Source of the DNA: Eopsaltria australis
Taxonomy: Eukaryota > Chordata > Aves > Passeriformes > Petroicidae
Reading direction: 5' to 3'
Length of the DNA stretch: 64,000 nucleotides
NCBI GenBank assembly: GCA_034509425.1
Contig: JAVTVJ010000001.1
Location: forward strand, 7,282,001 to 7,346,000
Shown: positions 26,001 through 41,000 of the stretch, piece by piece
Layout: every line of letters begins with the position of its first letter
How positions within the stretch are numbered: position 1 is the stretch's first letter
Notes under the pieces: generated by a model
Told to the model about the DNA's origin: nothing
What the model saw: the letters and a program-made list of their open reading frames with translations, nothing else
Databases searched by the model: none
Position numbers and translations under genes: made by a program

Positions 26001-29000
26001 TTCTAAGCTTTCTGTCTCATACCAGGTGTTGTATGAGCTACTGCTTTGATTTAACTGAATGCTGGAGTATCTGCACGAACAGACTAATATGTCTTTACGG
26101 GGATGGGTTTTGGTATGTTGTTTTGTCATATTTATATATTGTGATTCTACTCCCAAATGGGGATTGTGCTACTATACGGGGTATGCAACTGCAGAATGAC
26201 TGTTCTCACCGAGAAAAAAAGTGTTAACAAATTGAATAGTAATGAATTAACCTGCAGAAAAAGCATTTTGCCCTAGTACACAGAAACCCTGCATAACTAG
26301 AGCATATAATTTTAAATGAAGCAGGCTCTAGGAATGCCTCAATGGATGTGATGTCGACAGTAGCTCATAATTCATGGATATGAATTATGGCTGAATATCA
26401 GGAAAAAACTTCCTGACATTGAGATCTATTAGGTTGTGGAATAATCTCCCATGGGAAATCGTGGAAATCCCATTGCTTAAGATCAGACTGAGCACTGGGA
26501 AAGGGGCAAATCCTGGCCTGGCCTCAATCTTTTAGGGCAAATTAATTAATTGCTTTAACAGATGCTTTCCCAGCAGTCTAGACAAGTGATCTCTTCTGGT
26601 ATTTGCCAGGCAGGAGCAACAAAGGCAGCTGTAGTATGAGTGGCCCTACCTTGCCCCATGGCTGTGGTGCCTCTGCTTGTGAATAGATCACCCCCAGGGC
26701 TGAAATAAAGGGTGCCTTTGAGCCCCTCCACAGCTGTTCTGGAGAATCACTCTGCTGGCTTCTTGGGGGCTGAGTGTGAAATAAACTGGGCTGTGTTTTT
26801 GGCATGGAATGGTGGCTGGTTTCCAGCTGCAGTGCCCTGGACTAACCTGCATGTGAGGGCTTCGGTGGGTGAGGAAGCCCAGCACCCCAGCTGTTTGGCA
26901 TGAGAGATCCCACTCAGGATCCTCAAGACCACAAAAGGGAATAGGAGTCTTTTCCACAGTGTGAACATCTGTTTTCCATGCAGTGGGTAAGCCTGCCCGA
27001 GCATTCCCTGAGCTCAGCAAACACCCAGAGCGGCCAGTGGCTGCTGCGAGCCTGTCGTTTGCAGCAACAAATTATCTGTGACTGAATCATTTTAAATATT
27101 CCCATTTTATTACAAGTAGATAATGTATTTAATGCACACAATTTAGCTTTAATTTGAGGGGGGGAAGTCTTCAACTCTTGAGATGGCTGTAGCTAAAACT
27201 ATTAAATCAAGCTTGTTTCCTTGTGAGCAGAAACTGCAAGTAAATGCAAGTAAAGTGATGGTTCTGCAGTGATGACATTAATGTATATGAGCAGGCCAAT
27301 GCTTTGAGTTCTGATTACTTTTTAAAAATATATATAAGGATTAAAAAAAGGGTTTTACTCCAAAACTTGAACTATAAGATGGTCAATGTTCCTCCTAGGC
27401 TAAGCAGCAAAGGAAAAATTGAGAGAGAGATGTGCTTGCATCATGTTGAGATGGGGAGGCTTGGCAAATTATGTTGTTAGAAATCATTAAAATATATTTA
27501 AATAGAATTACCATGATGAGTGATGTAAGAGCCATGTTTCTTCTCTTCTCCTCCCTCTCCCCCAGTTTTACATGCAGAATAACAATGTGTGTGGCTCCAA
27601 TCTGTAGTCAACGGCAGCTGCTTGCTTGCTGGTCAAGAATTGCAGCTGCTGTGTGTGCACAGCCTTCACTAACATACATACCATATGTAAAAGATAGTTT
27701 TCTGATTGAAATGACATGAAAGGAATGTCAAAGAGCTGCAGGGTCAGAAAGAAAGAACCAGATTTGTTTTTTTCTTTATTATAGACTAACAAAAAATAAG
27801 TCCAATTAAAGAGAAGTCTTCTGCCCTCATGCATATGAAAGGCATTGCGCAGGCATAACTAAGGCAGAATTTGACTCCCAAATTAACTCATTTGCTGGAT
27901 GCAAAACTGAAAGAAAATCCTTATGTCCAGCTTATAAGTGTATATAATGAAAAACTGCAACAGCAGAAAAATGTATTCATATTATATCTCTAATTCAGCA
28001 AAGTATTAATCACACTGATGTTCAGCAGCCTGTTTAAATACATGCTTAAGTACTTTACTAAGTACTGCCTGTAAACAACTCTATATGATGGTGCATTAAC
28101 ATAGGACAGAGTTTATCTATATACTCTCTCCAGAGGACTGCAATTATTTTAAGTACCGTGGCAGCCAGTAGCACAGATCTGGATGATCTGTGGTGTCCAA
28201 ATCCCATCCTTCTGGCTAGTCCCCGTGCAGACCTTGTCTCCCAGCTGCATTATCACTAATGTCTGCACAAGCTCGTTTAAACTTTGTTTTATTCAGCAGA
28301 ATCCTGACTGCTGGAATCAGCTGGGCATTCACTGGCTCCCATTAACTTCAGTTCCAAGAAAGAAAGACATGTTCAGGGCAGAGATGTCCCATGTAAGGGT
28401 TTATGCAATACTCAAGCCTCCAACTTAGGTCCTGTTAATGTGCAGGATGTTTCAGGAGCTTTCTGCACCAGGACATATTTCACTCAGCAAGATGGAAGCC
28501 GCTGTCCTTCTGTCAGCTCCCATGCTGTCTCTAGCACTGCTTCAAGAAATTATCACTTCAGCACTCAGAAATTTGATTTTTCTTAACTGCAAAGATTTAC
28601 AACATCAATAAAGCCCTGACATAGCATCCCTTTTCCTGAAGCCATGATTTGGCTTCACTCCAGCAGGTTTATTTTAGCAGCCTGGCTTCTCCTCAGTGAG
28701 GCAAGGCTGCCATGGAAAGGGGTTCCCCCTCAGGTAAAGTGTTGGTGCCCACCTGAAGTAGTTGCAGTCACTTCAGGGCTTTCATTTGAAACTTTCAGTA
28801 TTGGAAAATAATTCATTGTCGTCAGAGAAAATAATGAAGGGAAAAGTGTTCTGGCTTTACATGGCACAAAGCAGTGCTGTTAAGTGGGAATGAAGCTACA
28901 TCTTGATGCCATGTCTTTTTACCTCTTCTGCTGAAGTCCCTAATTTGCTTTCTGCAGTATGCAGAAAATGTTCTTGGAGGCTCTGTGATTCCCCTGAGGC

Positions 29001-32000
29001 TCAGAGGTTTTGCAGGGTGCTGGAGGGTTAGGCCTCAGTGGCTGCTGGAGTGGCCCAGGGGTGCAAAGCTGGGGATGGGAGTCCTCTTCACAGAAGCAAG
29101 GCTGCAAAAGTAGCCCCAAAGTGGGAAAGGAATGCTTGCACACCAGTGTTGGGTGTCAGGAGCCCTAGAGAGGATGCAGGTGGAGTTGAGGAGTGACTGG
29201 TTTTGGTTGGTTGGGTTGGACAATGAGGGCAGACACCAGAACTGCTGACAGGTCCACAGCTGGAATCCTTCTTGGGTGGCCTCCAGAGGCTGGGGCAAAA
29301 TGTCAGGCAAGTGTAGCAGGAAAAAAAAAAACCCACACAAGTAAAGTCTGACCTATTAGAGGTAAGAAAAGAGTGTGGACCAAATTCATATCACTCTGTG
29401 AAATCTGTGGGTGAAATGTATTAAGAATTCTAAGTCTGTTCTACTTATAAATGATTTGTGGTTGTCCAGTAGAACAACCCACAGACAGAGACTAAAAACT
29501 GGGAAAAAATATTCAATTTACCCATCTTTGATCATTTATATATGCCTTTTTAATGCATTTTTTCCTGCCACTGGTGGATACAGCTCCTGCTGAACTCGAG
29601 CCCTTGACCAACTGGGACCTTTAAAACAAAGGAGAACTTGAGATCACAGCAGTTGGGGCTAGGTCAGTAACATGAGGTTAGTTCAGTTATCACTACACCA
29701 CACCATAACAATTTTGGTACTCACAGTTCTACCCTGGGACTGTCCCCTCAGAGCACAACAATAATGCTGCCCTTTGTCATGTGCCCAAATAAAGCGTAAC
29801 TGAGTACCTAATTCTGATTACTTCAGGGAACTTGCTGCAGAGTTACATTAGCTGTGTTGCCAACAACTTTATCTCTGATCTTGCACATTTAGTATATTAA
29901 GACAAAGCTTTGTGATTCAACTGATTGTTTTTCAAATGGGAGGTTTTGATCTTATGGTTGAAAATTAAAAGTCAATTGAAAGCAAATTGAGGAAAGTAAA
30001 TTGAAGGGGCATCAAGCATATGTAGTGTCTCAGATATAGTGGCCTGGCTTGTAATTTTTGAAAATGTTTTGGGTTATCAGCACTTGTATTGTAGAGTAGA
30101 GAACAAATAACTAAGCCTTCAAGGTATCATGATTTGAAGCCAAGATTTTTGCAAACTTGCTTAGTATTCATTTTAATCAAAACTATGATTTTGCACCCTG
30201 GTGCTGCAATAGGAATGAATTTATTTGTGAAGATCCAGTGAAATAGATCTCAGCAAGTGTCCCAAACAGGTTTTTGCAGTTGTTCAGACGTTCCACATAT
30301 TACAGAACACCAAAAAGTACTTTATGTCCGAAAACAAATTAGAGGGCTTACCATTTGAAAGCTTACATACAGCTGATCATATGGTGCTGTGTTTGTAGAC
30401 TTAACATCTAAAGTTTGACTACAAGGTCTCTGCAGAATTTTAACAAAGTTATTTCTGCAATAAATATTCCATACTGCTTCTTGGGATGTGTACAGTCAGT
30501 GCAAAATTTCAGTGTTTTAGTACTGTATCAATAGAGTACACTGGCATAAAGAGTAGGTTGCTTTCATCAGCTCATTTTGGCAGTAGTTGCTATTCTTGTT
30601 TGTTCGTCACCCGTGGAAGTTTATTGAGTCTGGTCTTTTGTAATTCTGTTGTGGCCAAAGGATTGCAAGAGATCCAGCTGATCTGCTTTTCCCCAAGGCA
30701 GCACCCAGTAGTTGAGGCACAATGCCTGCTAGTGCTGTGTTCCTGAGTGGTTACAAATGTAAGGTAAAATGTGCTCATTTAAGCAATGTAATCAGTGCTT
30801 AAGGTAGTTTAAGCTAGTGGCTTCTTCTAATTGTAAGAGACTAGAAGCAATTACCACAGCCCAGCTGATAAGTGGTGACTTCCTCAAGCACAGTGCTACA
30901 CCATAGCAATAGTGTTGATCATCTGTTCGTGCTCTGTAGTATGAACCAAAACTGTTTGTATCAGTGGTAACCTAATTTGTGTAAAAACACATTTATTTTA
31001 GCCAGATGTGGATCAGCAGTCTCCATATTAATATATATGATCAAATGCACTGCATTTGCGATTATATTCTGTCTTTATTAATTTATATAAAGACTGCAAA
31101 CTCCTTAGGCAGGATCGGTCTACATTAATGTCCAGGAGTGATGCACTGTGCATTTTATCTGTGTTTTTGCAATGAATTTAAAAAATAACAGCTCAAATGC
31201 ACTTTTTTATTTTATTTCCTTTGTGTTTCTTTTTCTGCCACATTTTTTACATCTGCTTCTCTCGAGAATGAAAGTTAAATTGAGTTTCCACCTGCAGGGT
31301 ATGTGACAGGACACACTGTTGGGCAGGCACATATCTGTCTGCCCGTGCTCCTCTCCCAGTTCACAGCTAACGTGCAATCCTGCCAGATCCTAGTGCTGCA
31401 CTGCCACTTGGGTGCAGTGGCTCTTTCAAGGTGGGTTTTGAGACACTTTCAGGGAAGTCAGTCTGTGCAGTATTGTCTGTGACAGACTGCAAAATTCAAG
31501 TTGTTCTGTTCCTGGGCTAGAGAGGAGAACTGAAGATGTGCTTACGCCTGCTAGTACTGCTACCCTGTGTTAGGAGCATCTCCAGCAGCTACTCTCAGGT
31601 AGTCTTCCTCTGCTGAGCAGGAAGACTTTCCCTATTCACACCATACAAGGAAAAGATTGGATTCAAAATCATCCTGGCTTTCTGCTCTCCTTCTCTTGGC
31701 CATGGAGAAGCAGTCTGTAGCAGCTTACAGGGCTGGGCCATGTCATGAAAGGGTGCTGTGCAGGGGATCTAGGGTGTTGGTATTTTTGTGGGAAGCTGGA
31801 AGAAGCTGGATGTTGGAAGGAGTGTTTGGCTGTATTTTATATACAGGTTTAATATAAGGATTGTTATTGGGATGGATGGCGCCTTCAAAGGGACAATTCT
31901 TTTTGTAAGCTGTTGGGAAGAGTGAGAGAGGGCATAATTCAGCAGCAGTGGAAATGCAGGTAAATACAAGTCCCTTCTCTCCTTCCTGGATGAACTAGAC

Positions 32001-35000
32001 ATGCTTCAGCTTCTTCTTGCCTTCTCCAAATGATCATTCTTAGGGAAATGAGAAGAGAGCTGTAATCTGGCCACCATTATGCAGTTCAGTTGGGGACTAA
32101 CTGAATAGAGCACTATCTTTCCATTGGAAAGGCCTTAACTCTTTTAGAAAGGATTTCTTTTTCCCTTTAATTCTGTAGTTGTCTTTTTGTGTCGCAGTTT
32201 CCTCACATCCTCTTTCCTCTTCCTTACCCCTGTAATGAGGAAGCACGCTCTTTGTTAAGAGCAAGCATGTTGTTTTTACCCAGCTTCCAGATCATTATTA
32301 GGAGAGAGAGGGAGAGAGATTTGGCGGCGTATTGGTGGGGACGGGAACTGTGCCTGCTATATTTCACTGGGACTGGCGCGTGGAGTAGAAAAGCAGATGT
32401 GTGTGGACTGCCAGAGAAATCGCTGACTGATCCTTGCGCAGTCTGGGTTCGAGGAGCTGAGACAAGACGAGGCAAAGCAGGTATGACTGATAGCCGTGCC
32501 AAAGCCTGAGCACCTGCCATGCCCATTGCAGGCAGCGGGAGCGGGCGGGGGCTCAGCATCCGCCAGGATGGATGCACCGAGCATTCCCGGGGGTTTGTGC
32601 ACTCCGTTTGATTTCTTGCCTTTCACGCCGAACACGAGGAACAAGCAGAAGTTAACTGCTTGGGAGGAAGCTGGCTATGCCTTTTTTTGTGCTGCGTTTC
32701 ACCTCTTTTGTTTTTTGGTTGGCTGCAAAACCTGAAGCCAAAGGATGATTGAAACGCGTCTCCCCGGGGAGGGGGGAGCCGAGCACACCGCACCCCATCT
32801 AGTGGCTTGGCCTCACACTGCCGGCGGGAGGGAACTGCGGCAGCAGCAGGAGGAAGAGGAGGAGGAGGAGGGCTCCTACAACTCCGGCCATGGGCTTCCT
32901 AGACTTCGGACTCTGCGGCACCTATGTGTGTGTGATTTGGAGATGCTGAAGCAGCAGGAAGGTGTTAGCTGTCTGTCAGGCCTGGGGTGGATCACACACG
33001 AGGGTCTCACACCCAGCTTGGAAAGAGTGTTAGACAGACGGTGATACTAAGCTCTCTGGAGTTAAGAAATGTGAGAATTAGGCTGCCTTTGCAACCTTAA
33101 TTCAGCCTCTGTTTGCATAAGCACTAAGATAAAATCTCCAATGATATCACACACTATTCTTTGTCACACATCAGTGCACAGAAGGGACTGAATTTCTGCT
33201 CACAGCATTTCTCCTCTGTTGTTCAGCAAGTAGATCCTGTCTGTCACATGCTTCTGAAATCATCTTCAGAACACAGAAATTTTTCACAAGGTTTTCTTCA
33301 TAGACTTCACAACAAGAGGTCAACTGCTGCATGGACATCCATTGTGGTATTTTTGTACCATCCTCTTTGTGGGGAGCATGGTCTATCATTTTGCAGCTAA
33401 GGAACAGAGGTGCAAAGTGATTAAAGTCAAAGATATCCTTTATTTTGGGGTGCCTATTTCAAGACCCCTCAGACCATGCTTTCCAGATGGCCTCTCCCAC
33501 CTACTTCTGTTACAGCAGTGAGCACAGAGTGCTCCTGCAAATCAGGCACAGGTATCAAATCAGGCTTTGAAAATGAAGCCCAGATAATTCATGTTCTCAG
33601 AACAGGAGAAATGGGTAGCTGTAAGAAAAAAACCAGCTTAAACCATAATGAAAATGTACTTTCTTCTTTTCAGGATGATTTTTCTGCCAGATTCTTACTT
33701 TGAAAGGACTCACTGGGGTGTTCTGAGGAGAGACTGTGCTAGCATGAGGAGTGGCCTGGATTGCCGGGGCTGTAAGAGGGACAGGCCACAGCAACCCTGG
33801 GTTAAACCCATTTCAATGGCTTGGTATTATGTGCTGAGGTTTCACAACCATTACAAGCTGATCCAAACTGGTGCAGCTGCTAATATATCAGTCCTTCCCT
33901 TCTTCTCATGGCCTTGCACCCCTGCTCACTCCAATTTGTGCAGCCAGGCAGGGAAGCCTAGTGGGGAACAGATCAGGGTTAAATTCAGTGCACCTTAAAA
34001 AAATAATGTGGTTTCTCAATTGTTTATTTCTTGGCTTCATGTGTGCATCTGACATCACAAAGAATGATGGATTCTGAGACAAGAAGGGGCTGAAGTGTTT
34101 TTTGCAGTGGCAGTTTCAGCAGACCTCTGGTGTGCATGGGACTGGACCTTCAGCAAGAAGGTTCTCCTGGGTAGCAGGGGGTGTAAACATGACTGGATTC
34201 CACCCAGATGTGCTGACAACAAAGGAATGTGAAGACTGCAAGACTTAAGAGTTCTGGATCAGTATGCAATCTGCGTTTGCAGATTTTGCTGTCTCTTCCT
34301 CCAGCCCCAGTACTTTTGCTGTGTCCCCTCTGACCTGTCCTGATCCATCCCTGCCCTTTTCAGTTTCATTCCCTTCTTCAATTCAGTCTCCACCAGAACC
34401 TGGTCCAAGCCATGTTTACTAGCACAGCGAGTCTCATTTTTGTTCATGCAGACTCTTTCTCAGTCCTTACTTTCCTTCACCTAAATAAGTGAAAATGATA
34501 CTTTTCTGAACAGTATTCTTTGCAAAATAAATGTCTTCAACAAAAAATGCAAGCCATTTGAGGGTACTTACATTAAATATATTATTATATCATAAAATAC
34601 ACAGATATATTTTATATTTTTGGGATTGATTACAACAGGTTTACCTTAGTCTACTGTCTATGTTGAATCCTGCAGTGCCAGCACGGCTACTGATTTGAAT
34701 TAACATGACCTTTCATCCTGTTTGTCAGCAGTCCATGACCATGCACTAGTGTGTGATTTGTGAATTATTTGTGATTCCGTCTGAACGTGGTTCAGCCCAT
34801 GAATTTTGACACCTCTTGATTTAAATAGCAGCTACTTGTGCTGTGATACTCAGTATGGTATTCAGTTTTGAGAAACATGGTTTTCTGTCTGTTTCTGGAC
34901 CAGATTAATTCTAAATCCACAAAATGTTTTTGAGAACGCAGAACAATATTTCTGGTATGGAGTGAATTTTTTTGTTATGAGCAGGCATCACAACACACGT

Positions 35001-38000
35001 TTTACAGCTGTGTCGTACTAAAATACTAAACAGTACTGTTTTCATTCAAAGCAGAAGAAAATTAGCATAAATTTAGTCTACATCTATTAATGGATTTTTT
35101 TTTTTCAGCTATACATTCTGGTTTTGTCTTCTGTGTATAGATTTACAAAGTAAGTCATCTGTGTCAATTTTACATTAGTATGTGGTTTTGCTGCCTAGGT
35201 CATTTCCTGTCCTGAATTTGAAAATTTTCTGTGGGTCTCTCTCTCCCTTCCTTAGGAGCTCATCTGTGGAGAAAGGTCTAGGAGAGAAACATTTCTGCCT
35301 TGTTTCTGTTGGAGAAACAAGTCTTTGGTGTTACCTAATTTATGTGGATCAATTCCTGTGCTTCCTTTCCTATTTGTATTTGTCGAGCTACTATATGGAC
35401 ATTCCTGCTTCTGCACACTGTCATTGGGCATGCTGGAATTTAGGCATGTTGGAGTCTCAGGCTTTTCTTCAGATGCTCATATGAGGTATCTATCTTCTGG
35501 GAAAGGAAGATTTTTTTCCAGGTGGTAGGACAGACCCTTTCACCATCTTCTGCTTTAGGTCTAGTGCTTTAGGTATGGGCTTGTTCTTGTAAACAAAATC
35601 TTTCATTTGCGAATACTGAAGTATTTAAAAGGAAAACCTGAAAAATCCGTAGCAGTGAATTTTAGCAGTGATTTCCATTTATCTATTATGAATAAACTTA
35701 GGTGTATCGAAAGTGCTTTTTTTAATAGAGTGAAATATGGGTACATCCCTCCTCCACGTAGAGTTTTCCAAATGGAAAATCACATTTTCTTCTTCTGGAA
35801 TGACTTTGAGAGTTAGTGGGAAGAAAAAAACCTTTTGGTAAAGGTTACTCTAAAATAGTATGTTAGTCAGGAGCTGAGAGCAGAGTAGGAAGTAGTGAGA
35901 ATGAGAGAAGAGATTGTGAAAGACTTGGGTTTTGGGGTGGTAGGGGCCAAGTAAGATATTGCTGCATGTGACGAATGCCTTTAAAGATATGGCATCATCA
36001 ACAGGACCCAGCCAGGGAAACACAAGGAGGGGCTGTGATTGTCCTGAGCTTGGAAGGTTGCCTTCAGAGGAGACCAGGAGAATGCGTACAAGGTCAGGTA
36101 GAAATTGGGCCATAAATGAATACAACTGGTCACAAGCAGTTGGGTGTAAACACACCCTTCCTGGTTATGGTTTTCTGCCCTGTGGCACTGTTGGAGAAGG
36201 GAATGCATGTCCTTGAGCTGACATCTTGCAGAATCTGAAAGCCCCCAGTGGGACAAAATAGTATTTCTTTCCAGAGCTTTCTAGCAGCTCTGCAGTGGTT
36301 TTCTCCCATCAGGGACTATTCATCATTTCGTCCATGAGAAGCTTTTGTTGTGCAAAGTGTCACATCATGAGACTGTTATGATGTGACGAGATGTCATTTC
36401 CCAGGAATACATGTTGGGCTCTACTTCAGCGATTGTAAACCCAGGCCTGAGTAGGGACACAAGATATTCTACTGGGGAGCAACCATCACTGAGGTAACAT
36501 TGCATAACTCACAGTGGTGGACAAATGTCTCTTGATAAATGTTCTGTGGAAATCCGTGGGGCATCTGGATGGCGAGGGGCAACCTGCAGCAGGTAGGTGG
36601 GTAAGCAGGGAGTAATAAAACAAGAAAATTGTAACTTTGGACCTTTCCACGGGACCATGCATTACATCCTCTGCTCCAAGTTGTGCCAAGATGTTTGGTG
36701 TGTTCACTTACATGAGCTTCTCAGACCTGCATCAGCAGCTCAGCTGCACAGAGTCATTCCCGTGGGGAAGGCAGCAGGGGTGCGCTGCAGAGTGTCTATA
36801 GGTTTTCTATGCACTTCATGGGGAAGATTGTGTCAGGTGTTTGATACAGCAACATCAGTTTTTAAGGCAGGAGTGCCATATTTTTCTACCTTATTTAAAC
36901 GCTGTTGATCCCAGTAGGCAGCTTTATTATTCAGATGAAATCCAGATGGGTGCTTGCAGCTTTGAAAATGTATGGATAGCATTTTTTCATGCAAACAACC
37001 AAATTTATATGTTTCTGAAAACCCAAAAGAACTTTCTGCCATAAAATTTCATCCATGGAGACAGACAGGTCTGTACTCAGGACTTGCATTCAAGGAACTT
37101 CAAAGCAATTTATCTCAGGAGGGAGCTGAGCATACCAGCTATTCCTGATGTTATATTTGCCTGATCTGGTGTGTCAGCATGAATTTAAGTGCCTTATTTT
37201 AGATGATCAGATATGAAAATTTTGGCCCACTAAAACAACTAAACTGAAAAACTCCCTGGCCTCTGGAAAAATCTGGCTGGTGTTACTCCAGAGAGTGTAT
37301 AAAATAATGACTCTTGACATTTGAATGAAAAAAAAACCTTTTTCATATTAAGAAATATCTTCACAATGAGAAATACCCAAATTAATATGAAATATTATTC
37401 ACTGTATTGTGAATGGACTTTAATCTGTTCAAGTAACTCTTTCTTGGTGCTTATGTTATCCTGTAGCCTCAGTTGAATTATGGACTGTAGCCTAAATGAA
37501 CTCAGCAGCTCTGTGCCCATCCTACTTGAGATGGCTTGAATGAAGTTGTCACAAAACTGGCATGGGAAGGAAGAGCAGGTGAAGTTTCCAGCTGAGCTGA
37601 TGGTGTTCTCAGTGGTGCAGCTGGACCAGAGCTGTATCAGTTATATTCCCTCAAAGGTGACTTTGAGGCACAGTGCTCCATCATAAGGCTTTCTGCTTAT
37701 AGTAACTGCTGTTGGATTGTCCCAGGCTTCCCCCAGTGAGCTGAGCTCAGACTCAAGGCTGGCATTGGTATGTTACTAGAAAAAACATTTCGCATGTATT
37801 TCTTGAATTTGAGGTGACAGAATGCAGTTTGGCCTGGAATATTAACAGGGGTATTTTTCATCTATGTTGATCATTCTCTTCTTTTAACTTCCTTTCATTA
37901 TCTTTTGAGCAGAAAATACCAGTGGATGAATATCTGATGCCTTTAAAGCCAGTGCAAAACTACCACCACATTCACCAAGGCTAGAATTTCATACTTGTTG

Positions 38001-41000
38001 TGGTCAGTCTTTCCCCACAGTTATTAAATTACAAACAATTGAAGAGAACAATTCACAGAGGAATCCTTGTGTTTATTTATATAACCTCCTTGGTGAGAAA
38101 TAACAAGTAACATTCTGTAATAAACATGTAGTCTTTCTGCAAATGTTGTATTAAACACAGAAAGGTGAACAGTATCTGATACTTTATTCTCAGGAAATAA
38201 CTGGACCAGCTGTGGTCTGCTCAGCATTTTGCCGATAGGGTTGGGAATGAAGTGAATATTGTGTCTCTGCATGAATATCACATCTCTGCCATGAGCTAAT
38301 CACAGTCTCCTAAAGTGAGTCTGTAGGTGCCTTCTGTACTGGAAAGAGACATTTCTCATTGCTCTGCCCTCTTCAGAGCTGTAGAAATAACCAGTTTTCA
38401 AGAAGCAGTAGTTGAATATTATGTAGTCAACAGGATATTGTTAATACTGTGGAAGGTCATTATTGAATCCGTATGTCCTCTGATAATGACATCTTTGTTC
38501 TGGAAACACAGTCTTCTCTTGCGTCATCTGCACAGGTCATTAGAGATGCTGAGCATGACTTCTTGGTGTGTACTGAGTCTTGAAGGGGCCATGCTCAAGC
38601 TGTGCAGTAGTTGAGGGAGAGATTTCTTGGCTTTCCTTATAGTACCTCCTGTATCTCAAGCAGCTGAATGCTTCAGGGCAGTGAAAAATCTGTGGAGTTG
38701 GTTTTTTTTGTTGTTGTTGGGGTTTGGTTTTGGGTTTTTTTGGTTGATTTGGGGGTCTTTTTTGAGTAGAGGAATTGAGTAGAATTTCTGAAAGGAGTTT
38801 TTAGCAGAGCAAGGGAATGGCTATAGCCTGTATCACAGATTTCAGATCTCCTGGGACGAGAGCTCATTCTCCTCCTGTCTTCAGAAGTGCTATTCTGGCT
38901 CTCCCCTGTTCCCTGGTAGTTAGTTAGCGACAATAGACAGGGGAAGGTGTGAGGAGGAGGAGGAGGAACTGATGACCCTTCAATTAATGTATGAAGAACA
39001 ACCAGATGCTGTTTCCTAAATGTGCAGTTATTGGCAGAAACTAAGCAAAACTGGGTAACACAAAGAGCACACATTGTTCCTTGTTAGGTGCATGAGGTGT
39101 ATCATGGAGGTGCCTTTGAAGCATCATTGCATCTGGTTGACCTCACAAGCGTTATAGCTGAGAGTGTTTGATTTCATGAGCATATGGCTGTAACCTGTAG
39201 TCTCTGATTTTGAAAGGAGGTCCCAGAACATTGTCTGGTACTTTTTATTAGCTGAGCTTCAGCATATGTGAGGAATTTCTTCTTGGGATATCTATCTTAA
39301 TATGCAGTGCTGCTGTGTCTTCCACCTGCATCTGTATCTGAAGAACAACTGTCACCTCCTGCACAATGTCACTGATGTCTGTGTAGTGAAGTATTTCTTA
39401 GTAGAAACCACTGCAGTCTTGGACTCCACTGCATCCAGATATTTGTCAAGTATAAATCTTCCATTTGGTTTTGACCTAGAAAGCTTTGCATGTTACACAT
39501 CTGTACCTGAGGAATTGCCTCCCATCTTACCAAGGGTCTCCTACCAATGATACATCAAATGCACAGCAAGGAGGCTGGTGGGAGGGCTGTCTTCAGCAGG
39601 GCTGTTGGGACTTGTTTGTGCTCTTGGTCCAGGAAAGCATGGGCATCTTGAGCTTTGGGAAACGTGTGTGAGGGGCAGGGACTTAAGAGAGGCGGTTTCT
39701 GCCCACTCTAACTCCTCTGTTTATATCTGTCTATCTCACATATTTCCCTGGCACCTATAACCTTGGCATGTTTCTTAGGTGACCATGGCTTTTTTTATCT
39801 TCTCCTCTTTTTAATAGTGTTTTCTCCTTCTTTTAAAATTGGTCTTTAATAAAGTTAAGAATTTTTGCACAGGGCTTTATAAACATGTGTTATTAAATTT
39901 TAAATCTGTTTTGAAAGTGCCTCTATCCTACTCCCTCCTAGTAAAGTGACCTTTTTAAATGGAGGGAAGTGGGTTTAGATGACAGTCATGATAAATGCGG
40001 TCATGTTCACTCAATAAAATAAGGCCCAGTGCATTTGAGGATAAATCAGTGAAATGTACAGCCCCACCTGTCTGTCTCCATCATTCATTTCCACTGTCAC
40101 TTTCACAGTGGCTGATGGATCACAGTTGCTGTAAAATTAGACAGCCTTTAATCTCATTTCATCCTGATTAGCTTCTCCTTACCCTTTCCCTCTAACTCAC
40201 TGACTGACACGCTAAAAACTCACGCCGGGCTGTGTTTGAGCATGGCGTACAAACTTCTCTTCAAATACCCTTTTTGTGGGGCAGGCAGGTGTTCCAATGA
40301 GTTGAAATCGAAAAATGAGAAGATGGGATTTTCACACTATTAAAGCAAAACAGCAGACAAAGACTCGTATAAAATTAATGAAAGCAGCAGCCTGGCCAGA
40401 TTGTGTGATGGGCCAAATTCTTCCTGTTACTCCCTGGCAAGCCCAGTGAGTTTGAGAAGATTGCTCCTACTAAATGCTAAATTTAGCATGCTCAGGGCCA
40501 TGTAATTTTGACTGCTGTCTGTGAAAAGTTAGGTCTGTCTGGGTGTATGTTCACAAGAATCATGGTTTATACTGGGAGTTTTCTGTGCTCTCAAGGGACA
40601 TTTTATAGTGGAAAAAAAAAGTTGTTCAGTTGCGTAGTTTTGATTTCTGTGTGTAACTCATGATTCTAAGGGGTCAAGGAGAAAGATTGTGAGGTGGTTG
40701 ATTTCTCAGTTGCAGTGCCCAAAGCTCCCTTCCTTTTAGATGTCCACAGTGTTGTTCCATCCTCCCTGTTTTTTCCAGCTCCCTTCAGCCCCATGGGCAG
40801 ATTCATGAGACTAAGAACAGAGTTTTCCCCAAAACTCTGAGAGAAACAAAGGTCACAGTAAAGGTCTGCAGTGTTTTATTGCAGTCTCCTTTCTTTCTGA
40901 AGGCTAAATACTACCCTCTTTTCTAAGAAAAGCTTCCTTTTAGCTTTCTCATGAGTTATGGATGGTAGTTTGGGTCATTTGGGCCCAATCCTGAATCAGT

